Assembly (NCBI GenBank): GCA_035772735.1
Contig: JASDFA010000006.1
Coordinates: forward strand, 32,281,501 to 32,345,500
Direction: 5' to 3'
DNA: 64,000 bases
From: Datura wrightii
Taxonomy: Eukaryota; Streptophyta; Magnoliopsida; Solanales; Solanaceae
Part shown: positions 46,634 to 57,207 of the stretch, piece by piece
How the letters are laid out: every line of letters starts with the position of its first letter
Position numbering within the stretch: the stretch's first letter is position 1
Made by a program: the position numbers and the translations under genes
Notes under the pieces: model-generated
Told to the model about the DNA's origin: nothing
The model's database searches: none
The model's input: only the letters and a program-made list of their open reading frames with translations

Positions 46634-49230
46634 AACTGCTGGACCGCTAAGCCTGGCACATCTGGTGCCTGGCTGGCTTTAACTCATATTTCTGGAAACA
46701 AAGGGCTATATAATGGCTGTAAACACAGCCCCCGGCCCATTGGCCTATAGCCTTCTGCACCTGTTCTAACAGCTGACCAGAAACATATCAATTTAGGGAA
46801 ACCCGTGCGGGCCAACAAGGCCACCATGCTGTCTAGTTATCTATAACTCAATCATGAAGTACTAAAAAGCTACGTGACCGGCAAGGTCACCACTACTGGC
46901 AAACTATGGCCCCACACGGCCATCATAAAAGAAAGAAAGAGTACTAACAGCTATACAACTGCACGGCCTCACACGACCGGCTCATCTGACCACAGGGAGA
47001 TATATACAGCCTGCAAGCCTCTAGGAATAGCAATAGAAATGATCGGGATAGGGCCCCGACCTACCCGTACTGTACAACAAAAGAAAACAAAATACACCTC
47101 TGGAATTCAGACTCCGGATGACAGGAGCTGAATACTCAATAGCTGGTTGGAATCACGAGGAATCGCCTCCTTGTCTATGAGTACCTGCAGGCAAGTAATG
47201 TAGCGCCCCACTGGGTGTCAGTACCACTGGTACTGAGTATGCAAAGCAACTGAAGTAATACAACTGAAAACAACTGAATATAGATAGCATAACTAGCATT
47301 TCTGTATAGCAGGAGATAGCTGAATCTGAAGAAGCTGATATAAACTGACTCAAGCTTTTTGTACTGATAAGGTAGAGGCGTACCTGTAGACGCGATGGCC
47401 TGATGTATAGTAGCTGGTATATAATATATAAAGCACATAAATAGATATACAAGTAGCAAACAAGAGCCAATACCAACCCCCATAAGCCGGATGGCGCCAA
47501 GCAAGCAAACAATCTATATACCCCTACCCGGGTCGAAACCAACCAAAAATAAGTCACACCACTCATCTGATAACTGTGAGCTCCTCCTACCGGCCCCCTT
47601 GGGTACGTAGCTCAGGCCTTGGCCTCTGATAATAAACTGTGTCTAAGTCCGAAGACTCCTGCCTCTGGGCGCAAGTACACACGGGGTGTGTAATAAAAAC
47701 TGCCCCTGGGTGCAAGCACGCAACAGGGTAATTTTATAAAAATCTGTATCTGAGTCTACCCCCGGCCACAAGCGCACACAGAGTGTTCTGCCCCTGTAAA
47801 TAGGGTGGACTGGCTCTGCGCAGGGTAAACTGAACTACCCCTGCAAGCAGGGTGGTCTGGACCGTATTATCATGGTGGTCGGCCATCATCGTCCTCTAGG
47901 CGGACGGCATCGCCCAGCTGGTGGCGGTATCTGAATCTGGTATCGACACAGCTATAACCCAGGGGCGGTGGGGATGCTAAAAGGGTGCCCACATTCCACA
48001 ACAAGTCTCAACAAACAAATAGCACATAGAAATAGCAAGCATGTATAACTGAAAAGACTATCTAGAATCTAACTTCTTGTTCTGATATGTTTCTATACTA
48101 AACTGATTCCTTATTGATTATACTGATTCTGAAATCTCTGTTTAACTGTATGGCTAATCTGTAGCCAAGATACTATCTGTCTGAATGGCTAGTCTGTAGC
48201 CATAACTATCTGTCTATCTGATCTTTCTTTACTGACTTTTATTATAAAAATCTGTTCCTTTTTATTCTACAATATGCTTGCTATTCACATAATAGGCTAT
48301 ACTGAATCTGAAATACTAACTTGCCCTTGGGCACATGCTTTTCTAACTTTCAGACTGAATACGATATAACGACGCAAACTAGATTTACTGAACTTTGCAC
48401 AATACTTATCATTGAACTCCGGGAATTCTACTACGGAGTTTATTGAACTATACAAGGCTAAAGCTACTAACTTGCCGAAGAAACTGACTTTACATACCTT
48501 AACCTCGAGTTATCCGTCTGCCGGATGAGGCTCGGTCAATACTCCAGCTATTTCTCCCAACTGCATTCATGTATACGCTAATTAATACTAAATATAGCTT
48601 TATTTCAAAAGGTAACGTCACTTTCGATATAGTTTATAGCCTAAACTTAGGCTTATCAAAAGACGGTCGAAAACTCGCTATTTTTCAGCGGTCTAGAAGG
48701 GAGAAATATTCACTTCTCAGCTAGGAACACATAGACACTAATTTAGAGCAATTCTACTTACCTTAGCTCGGTGGCTCGACGATTCGTCGGCCGTATTTCA
48801 CGAAACTGAATCCGTAGGAATGCTCTCTGTTGCTAAATACTCCTGTATCTGGAGTTAATTTGAGTTTGGGCAGCGTTTAGCAGCGTAACCGGTCAAAAAT
48901 TATAATCCCTCCTTCTTTCCTTTTTCCTTTCCTGCGGGTATGCTCTGTTTTCTGGAAATTTTATAAGTTAATAATGAATTAAAACCGAAGTGGGCTTTAT
49001 ATACTTGGGCCTGGACAAGGCCAACGTGTCACGGAGCCAACGCGGAGGCTCCTCCTCCGTGAAACGCTGCCATCGCGGAGGGGTTCTGCCTTGGCTCCTT
49101 CCGCGATGGTTCGACAGGTTTCTCGTCCGATCTTTTCCCGGGCCTTTCTCCAGCACGTATGGCCTTCAAATATGCTTAACCAACGTGCGAATAGGTTATC
49201 TAGGTGCTGGGAATTCTACGGGGTATAACA
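46524..49230 (-). repeat. 3' LTR of G5
   Basis: Starts on the minus strand with TGTTATACCCCGTAG at 49230 and ends at 46524 (GGGGTGTGACA). Word cluster at 49020-49110 (GTGTCACGGAGCCAACGCGG, GCTGCCATCGCGGAGG) directly upstream of TATATAAAG (48995-49003). The U5 end is a tandem duplication (46524-46633). ORFs at 47153-47566 and 46874-47131 lie in the LTR and recur in the other LTR; not genes. Confidence 0.9.
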
Positions 49231-49246
49231 TTCTCCCCCCCTTAAG
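49231..49246 (-). promoter_or_regulatory. Polypurine tract of G5
   Basis: Minus strand CTTAAGGGGGGGAGAA abuts the LTR start. The palindromic TTCGAGGACGAA box lies 4 nt upstream at 49251-49262. Confidence 0.85.
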
Positions 49247-49489
49247 AACATTCGTCCTCGAATGTACACTGTTATCTAGAGGACTACTTACTTTACTTTC
49301 TAGGAAAAAAAATTTGGCAGAGTTTCCCCTGTAATATGGACTATAGCAAAAACCTGAAATGCAGAAAAGTCCAACACAGGCACTGCACATAATATTCTAG
49401 GATCCACTAGATAACTAAATATCAACCGTTCTCATTCACCGACATACAACCATAAGGTACTGCATAAGTAATAATACGGACATACCTGT

Positions 49490-51190
49490 CGCCTGACTAG
49501 GCCTGAAATAGGTGAGGATATCTTTCTTTCATATCTTCTTCAGCTTCCCACGTCATTTCCCCACAATTCCTGTTACGCCACAATACTTTGACAGATGCAA
49601 CATCTTTAGTCCTCAACTTGCGAATCTGTCTGTTTAAGATAGCCACGGGAACCTCTTCATATGTTAACTCTTCTGTGACCTAGACATCTTGAACTGGAAC
49701 TACCGTAGAAGGGTCTCCTACGAACTTCCTTAACATAGAAACATGGAATACTGGGTGAACAGATGCTAACTCTGGAGGCAAGTTCAACTCGTATGCAATT
49801 CAGCCTATTCTTCGCCGAATCTGATATAGCCTAATGAATCTTGGGCTAAGCTTGCCTTTCTTGCCAAACCTCATTACTCCTTTCATCGGGGACACTTTCA
49901 GATATACCCAGTCAATTACCGCAAATTCTAGATTCCTGCGCTGCATATCCACATAGGACTTCTGGCGGCTTTGAGCAGTTAGTAGACGTTCTCTGATAAG
50001 CTTTACTTTCTCTTCTGACTGCTGAACAATATCTGGCCTAATTATCGCTGATTCCCCTATTTCGAACTAGCCAACCGGCGATCTACACTTTCGCCCATAT
50101 AAAGCCTCAAAAGGCGCCATCTGGATAGCTGAGTGATAGCTATTATTATAAGTAAACTTTATTAGGGGCAAATGCTCAATCCAGCTACCACCAAAATCTA
50201 ACACACCCGCTCGCAACATATCTTCGAGCATCTGAATTGTGGGTTCCGCCTGTCCATCTGTCTGAGGGTGGAATGTTGTGCTCAATTTAATTTGCGTTCC
50301 CAGACCTTCCTGACATGACTTCCAGAATCTAGCCGTAAATCCTCTGTCTGAAATAATGGATACTGGTACTCCATGCCACCTGACTATTTCTCGGATATAC
50401 AACTCCGCATAATCTGGCCGAGAAGGTAGTTTCCACTGGCAGGAAATGGGTTGATTAGGCCAATCTGTCAACTATCACCCATATAGAGTCATGTCCATGT
50501 TTAGTACGGGGTAATCCTGCCACAAAATCCATATTTACTGCTTCCCACTTCCAGAGAGGCACAACTAGGTCCTGAGTCAAACTGCCTGGTTCTTGATGTT
50601 CTGCTTTCACCTGCTGGCAATTAGAACACCGGGCTACAAATTTAGCAATTTTTTTGCAGTTTCTTTCTTCTTTTTTTTTTCTTTTTTTTTTAATATAGCC
50701 ACCAGTAGTTTTCTTTAATGTCATGGTACATTTTTGTCGCGCCGGGGTGTAAAAGATAACGGGCGTAATGTACCTCGTTCATGATTTGCTGGCGGAGCCC
50801 TGAAACATCTGGAACACAGAGATGGCCTTTACAACGTAGCTCTCCATACTCTGTTACCTGGAAATCTGGCGCCTTCCCCTGTTAACCAGGTCAGGATTGT
50901 TATACTATCATTCTTTTATTTTCACAACTGATGACGACACGGCGGTGTTCTAGATTACCGCTCTGTTGTCCTTCATTTCTATCACACGAACGACTAAATT
51001 GACCAATCGATGTATCTCTCTGCCAACTTCCGTTGCTTGGGTTGCAAATACGCCACATTCCTAATAGATCTATAGCTTAGAGCGTTTGCTGCTCCATTAT
51101 CGCCTCTTGACTGATATAACATATTCATACTTAGAGAACTCGACATATAATTGACGGTCATACTGGCTTGTCTTGCCGAAGAGATCAACA
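49490..51190 (-). pseudogene. RNase H end, integrase and chromodomain of G5
   Basis: On the minus strand: degraded RNase H end (50994-51188); H2C2 finger NEVHYARYLLHPG and CSNCQQVK (50590-50800); core with [37 protein letters not shown] and [19 protein letters not shown] (50067-50540); KKGKLSPRF, FHVSMLRKF; chromodomain VPVAILNRQIRKLRTKDV and MTWEAEEDMKERYPHLF (49510-49680). A low-complexity run at about 50655-50700 adds a Lys/Glu-rich stretch (KKKRKKKEERNCKK) inside the zinc finger, with a stop. Other stops lie near 49693, 49800 and 50070. Confidence 0.8.
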
Positions 51191-53850
51191 GGTAGTTTAC
51201 TGGCGTAACTAGAGCTTATCTGGCCTTCTGGCCACATGCTAAGGCTACTTGTTGCTGTGATAACCTGAACGACCGCCTACGCACCTTGTGCCTTTATCAA
51301 ATCATAGGATCCTGATATTGATCATGACCTCTAATGATCTAGCTGCATAACCTTAAATAACTGAATAGTCGGGTTGAATGACCCAAATGTGGCAGTAGTC
51401 TAACAATGCTCTAACTATTCTACTTGAGTACTTATAGTTCATGCATACTGCAGACTTGTGGGCATCAAATTGCTTTGTTATTTTGCTTGAACTACTATAA
51501 GGCTGGGCTTAATCAAACTTACTCCCAGGCGATCAATCTCTGGATCTTCACGGGGAGTCTACTGATCTCTTGGTCTTAATAAACACTGTGCTAACAGGGT
51601 ACTATCACTTTCTTACACCTTGTGTGTATCCACTTGGATTTATACTACTATTCTGGGGAATTCTCGGTCTTATGAGCTATTCTGTAAATACTGCCTTCTA
51701 TTAGGGCTTTGTATCTGAATACCTTACAAGAACCAGCTGAAGTACTAGTCTGTCACTGACTACTTATGTGGACCCTTTCTTGGGGTGCCCACGGGCTTGT
51801 CTGACTCAGACAGCTGGCTAACTTGCGGGGTGTTCCACGTAATAATTGCTAGGTTGACTAAGGTCGACTCTCACCTACAAGGCTGGGAAAATGATGTACG
51901 ACCACTTAACATACTGGAAAAAAAATTCTGGTTCTGGCATATGCGATAATGCTAATAAATTTTAGGGATGCTTCCCTACCAGTACAAGCGCCAGCCAGTC
52001 GTTAGACTGTCTAACTGTGCCCTTATCATCTAGCCATCTGATTCAAGTTACTAACTCTTGTAAGTTTCTAAAACCTAGATCTGACAACAACATATAAGTC
52101 TGTTAACTTAATAAATGAGAGCTGAGACAGTTTCTATGGATTCGTACGTAAATCACACTTAACTTGCCCCTTCTCTTTCGCTTTTCTCTTTTTTCTCCTC
52201 TCTGTTTTCTCTTTTTATTTTTGACAAGGGGTCCTGCAATACAATTTGTATATACTTCCCAACACTAATATGCATCTGTGTGATTGTAACCCCTATTTGC
52301 AGCTGCTCACAGCATATTTATTATCTGCCCAGATATATATTAATAAATACGTACAATACATACTGAATTCTGTCGTGATACGTAATCTCTGACTCACCTT
52401 GCTAAATTTCATATTGTACATGATATACTGCTTCTATGGTCTAATAATACCTCCTGCCTTCTCTTAACATTTCATTGTATTGTCACCCCATTCTGAAAGT
52501 AACAAACATAAACACCTTAGTTATTGTATGCTATTTGAAATTCCGCCACTCCTGCGATGTGGGGTCAACGTTCGAATCTTGTGGCCTTACTTTGCTTATA
52601 TTAAGAGCCCATGACTATCTGCTGGGCCTTATCTCTAGGCCACACTAGATTAGAATTGCTGTATCAGTAATTTCTTAACTTCCCATGAACAGGCATACTG
52701 CGGTATTCCAAACCGCAATCTTACTGTTAGCCCGAGGCTTAATCCTTAAAACGATACTCTATCAATCTGGGGGGTAACCTTGATTTCCCCACAAAATCTG
52801 GCATTCCTGCTCCTTCCTCTTATCTCGCTTAAGCTGAACTCTGGGGTTCAAGGTACCTGTCTTTCGTTGCTAATGAGATTACTGATCAAGCCTCGGCCTA
52901 TACTTCTTCTGGCTTATATTCAAGCCCATCTGATTCACATGACCTCTATATCTTTCGATGTCACAACTAGATCATGACTATAATCTTACAGGTATGTCTT
53001 GCTATCTGTTGGCATATGTGGCGGACTTGGCCTTTTTCTAACTCAATCTTGACTATTATTAGGCATTCATCACTAGCAGGTCTGCTACCCCTACTCCGAG
53101 TAGGCTAACAGTCTTACTTTCTTTACTGGCTTGTTATCATGAGGGTCTGCACAACTTACGGAATCATAGGGGCTCTTTATACTTTCTAATACTTACTAGG
53201 ATCAATCAGCCCATCTTTACTTACTGCTTGATTTGACCACCCCATCTCAAGTCTTATGCCCCTTTAATATACTGGCATCAAAACCAAGAGGTGGGAATAA
53301 CCCTTTTCTTATTGCAACACGTAAAAGCATTTAACTGTACCATATCCGAAAAGATGTCTTTGGGATTCCTGCATTTCCCTCTCTTTTATACTTACCTGGT
53401 AGTCTGACCTTGTCTATAATCATAATCAGATCTTATATAACTAATAAGTAACTCAACTCATATGTACATTATACTTCTGACTTCCTATTCTAACGTTATT
53501 GACATATACTGGGGATGATACCAATAAAAGAGATAACATTGGGAGGTCCCTGTTACCTCCTCCTGCTACCGTAGTTACCTTGTAACTGGCTAATGCCTTC
53601 TTCTGTTGTTATATCTGATCTTCTGCCTGTAGTAGGGTAATGCTGATCTACCTTTGTATCTGTAATCAAAGAATATGGTAAGTTTTTTTTTTTAGGGACT
53701 CAACCCTATACTGTACCGCTCTAAAGCACGACTGACTGAGAAGGAAGGGTAACCATCCTATCATGCTTCGCAGCCTCCTACCTATAGTATGTGGTGCACA
53801 ACACATCCATAGACAAGACTCTACTTAGCACGACTTGCAGACTCCCTGGG
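51191..53850. other. Unidentified 2.7-kb interior of G5
   Basis: This is where RT, protease and gag should be on the minus strand. No RT motif, protease active site or zinc knuckle was found on either strand; ORFs are under 70 codons. The last 150 bp (53700-53850) resemble the usual pre-gag leader. It could be very decayed pol or sequence captured from elsewhere. Confidence 0.5.
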
Positions 53851-53856
53851 ATACGA

Positions 53857-53870
53857 CCTGCTCTGATACA
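53857..53870 (-). promoter_or_regulatory. Primer binding site of G5 (tRNA-iMet type)
   Basis: Minus strand TGTATCAGAGCAGG lies after LTR end and AACTT spacer. It matches TGGTATCAGAGC except for one missing G. Confidence 0.75.
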
Positions 53871-53875
53871 AAGTT

Positions 53876-56585
53876 TGTCACACCCCGCCTTGGGGGGGGG
53901 GTATGACTGGCACCTGGTGCCCTAACAAAGTTTGTCACACCCCGCCTTGGGGGGGTATGACTGGCACCTGGTGCCCTACTGGGACCTGAACTGCTGGACC
54001 GCTAAGCCTGGCACATCTGGTGCCTGGCTGGCTCTAACTCATATTTCTGGAAATAAAGGGCTATATAACGGCTGTAAACACAGCCCCCGGCCCATTGGCC
54101 TATAGCCTTCTGCACTTGTTCTAACAGCTGACCAGAAACATATCAATTTAGGGAAACCTATGCGGGCCGACAAGGCCACCATGCTGTCTAGTTATCTATA
54201 ACTCAATCATGAAGTACTAAAAAGCTACGTGAATGGCAAGGTCACCACTACTGGCAAACTATGGCCCCACACGACCATCATAAAAGAAAGAAAGAGTACT
54301 AACAGCTATACAACTGCACGGCCTCACACGACCGGCTCATCTGACCACAGGGAGATATATACAGACTGCAAGCCTCTAGGAATAGCAATAGAAATGATCG
54401 GGACAGGGCCCCGACCTACCCGTACTGTACAACAAAAGAAAACAAAATACACCTCTGGAATTCAGACTCCGGATGACAGGAGCTGAATACTCAATAGCTG
54501 GTTGGAATCACGAGGAATCACCTCCTTGTCTATGAGTACTTGCAGGCAAGTAATGCAGCGCCCCACTGGGTGTCAGTACCACTGGTACTGAGTATGCAAA
54601 GCAACTGAAGTAATACAACTGAAAACAACTGAATATAGATAGCATAACTAGCATTTCTGTATAGCAGGAGATAGCTGAATCTGAAGAAGCTGATATAAAC
54701 TGACTCAAGCTTTCTGTACTGATAAGGTAGAGGCGTACCTGTAGACGCGATGGCCTGATGTCTAGTAGCTGGTATATAATATATAAAGCACATAAATAGA
54801 TATACAAGTAGCAAACAAGAGCCAATACCAACCCCCATAAGCCGGATGGCGCCAAGAAAGCAAACAATCTATATACCCCTACCCGGGTCGAAACCAACCA
54901 AAAATAAGTCACACCACTCATCTGATAACTGTGAGCTCCTCCTACTGGCCCCCTTGGGTACGTAGCTCAGGCCTTGGCCTCTGACAATAAACTGTGTCTG
55001 AGTCCGAAGACTCCTGCCTCTGGGCGCAAGTGCACACGGGGTGTGTAATAAAAACTGCCCCTGGGTGCAAGCACGCAACAGGGTAATTTTATAAAAATCT
55101 GTATCTGAGTCTACCCCCGGCCACAAGCGCACACAGAGTGTTCTGCCCCTGTAAACAGGGTGGACTGGCTCTGCGCAGAGTAAACTGAACTACCCCTGCA
55201 AGCAGGGTGGTCTGGACCGTATTATCATGGTGGTCTGCCATCATCGTCCTCTAGGCGGACGGCATCGCCCAGCTGGTGGCGGTATCTAAATCTGGTATCG
55301 ACACAGCTATAACCCAGGGGCGGTCGGGATGCTAAAAGGGTGCCCACATGCCACAACAAGTCTCAACAAACAAATACCACATAGAAATAGCAAGCATGTA
55401 TAGCTGAAAAGACTATCTGGAATCTAACTTCTTATTCTGATCTGTTTCTATACGGAACTGATTCTTTACTGATTATACTGATTCTGAAATCTCTGTTTAA
55501 CTGTATGGCTAATCTGTAGCCAAGATACTGTCTGTCTGAATGGCTAGTCTGTAGCCATAACTGTCTGTCTATTTGATCTTTCTTTACTGACTTTTATTAT
55601 GAAAATCTGTTCCTTTTTATTCTACAATATGCTTGCTATTCACATAATAGGCTATACTGAATCTGAAATACTAACTTGCCCTTGGGCACATGCTTTTCTA
55701 ACTTTCTGACTGAATACGATATAACGACGCAAACTAGGTTTACTGAACTTTGCACAATACTTATCATTCAACTCCGGGAATTCTACTACGGAGTTTATTG
55801 AACTATACAAGGATAAAGCTACTAACTTGTCGAAGAAACTGACTTTACATACCTTAACCTCGAGTTATCCATCTATCGGACGAGGCTCGGTCAATACTCC
55901 AGCTATTTATCCCAACTGCATTCATGTATACGCTAATTAATACTAAATATAGCTTTATTTCAAAAGGTAACGTCACTTTCGATATAGTTGATAGCCTAAA
56001 CTTAGGCTTATCGAAAGACGGTCGAAAACTCGCTATTTTTCAGCGGTCTAGAAGGGAGAAATATTCACTTCTCAGCTAGGAACACATAGACACTAATTTA
56101 GAGCAATTCTACTTACCTTAGCTCGGTGGCTCGATGATTCATCGGCCGTATTTCACGAAACTGAATCCGTAGGAATGCTCTCTGTTGCTAAATACTCCCG
56201 TATCTGGAGTTAATTTGAGTTTGGGCAGCGTTTAGCAGCGTAACCGGTCGAAAATTATAATCCCTCCTTCGTTCCTTTTTCCTTTCCTGCGGGTATGCTC
56301 TGTTTTCTGGAAATTTTATAAGTTAATAATGAATTAAAACCGAAGTGGGCTTTATATACTTGGGCCTGGACAAGGCCAACGTGTCACAAAGCCAACGCAG
56401 AGGCTCCTCCTCCGTGACACGCTGCCATCGCGGAGGGGTTCTGCCTCGGCTCCTTCCGCGATGGTTCGACAGGTTTCTCGTCCGATCTTTTCCCGGGCCT
56501 TTCTCCAGCACGTATGGCCTTCAAATATGCTTAACCAACGTGCGAATAGGTTATCTAGGTGTCGGGAATTCTACGGGGTATAACA
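53876..56585 (-). repeat. 5' LTR of G5
   Basis: Partner of 46524-49230 with the same duplicated terminus. Words at 56375-56465 and TATATAAAG at 56350-56358. ORFs at 54508-54921 and 54869-55132 are LTR frames, not genes. Right of it the X1 sequence resumes with the second TAGGG. Confidence 0.9.
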
Positions 56586-56858
56586 TAGGGTATGGCGGCT
56601 GAGCCAATCTGGAACTAGAAAGTAAGGGCGAAGTGCACAGAAATTTCTTCCAGCTATAATTTAAGGGGAACCAGAATGGTGGAAAGTATTCGGGCACCAT
56701 GTGTTACTCCTTGGGACCTCGAAATAAGGGTCTAGTGGAAATATTGGTCTAAAAATTAGAAGCAATATTAATTGGACCACAATATCAAGTTAGACATGAG
56801 ACAACTGGAAAAAACCTGGCCTATTTCATGGGGTCGTTCGGGGATGAATGAATTTTGA
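56586..56858 (+). other. X1 internal 3' end
   Basis: Non-coding. It ends with TTCGGGGATGAA (56838-56849), a variant of the shared TTCGAGGACGAA box, and a weak purine stretch before the LTR start TGTAATGACCC at 56859. Confidence 0.65.
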
Positions 56859-57207
56859 TGTAATGACCCATCCCCTCATTATAGCACCTTGATGAAATAA
56901 GCTTTGATTATTTAAAAACTTTTGCGGGTCTGGTTATTTCCTCGGAATTACGTGATTAGTTGATTAATAAATTTAAAATGGGCTAAATTAATATCAGGTG
57001 GACTTAAGAATAGGGCCACCGTGGTAGACTAAACTCCACTATAGCGGGACCGCCACAATAGAAGACCCCTCGCTACAGCGGGCGACGCAGATTAGAACTC
57101 TGTAATTCCATCCAAGTTTGGATTTAAATGCTAGTTTCATAACGGTTGGTAGCTAAAAATGACCCAAAAGAAAAGTTTGGGTTTATAACAAGGAAAAAGG
57201 TAAGGTG
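56859..57207 (+). repeat. Start of X1 3' LTR
   Basis: TGTAATGACCC start, then sequence matching 30980-31310 closely. It contains the X1 words at 57010-57075 (CACTATAGCGGGAC, CGCTACAGCGGG). It is cut at 57207 by the G6 LTR; the rest should lie beyond the window. Confidence 0.8.

Larger units (their letters stand above)
46524..56585 (-). mobile_element. G5: complete but non-autonomous gypsy element
   Basis: A 10.1-kb element with TSD TAGGG, LTRs of 2707 and 2710 bp about 98% alike by eye, a tRNA-iMet-type primer site next to the right LTR, and a polypurine tract with TTCGAGGACGAA (49251-49262) next to the left one. Only RNase H end, integrase and chromodomain remnants (49490-51190) can be read; RT, protease and gag are not recognisable. 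It interrupts the internal region of X1. Confidence 0.9.
30973..57207 (+). mobile_element. X1: non-autonomous LTR element hosting T2, G5, G6
   Basis: The 5' LTR (30973-33306 plus 43131-43567) is followed by a tRNA-iMet-type primer site (43571-43582), then internal sequence 43583-46523 and 56586-56858, then the start of a matching 3' LTR (56859-57207). The rest lies beyond G6, outside the window. The roughly 3.2-kb internal region has no gag, protease, RT or integrase; its only coding trace is an antisense transposon-protein-like pseudogene. LTR homology is shown by the shared CATTATAGCACCTTG, GGTCTGGTTAT and CCATCCAAGTTTGGATTTAAA. Confidence 0.75.

Noticed and set aside
47153..47566. 137-codon ORF conserved at 54508-54921
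   Set aside because: Conservation comes only from the recent G5 LTR duplication; overlapping frames in the same interval are equally open.
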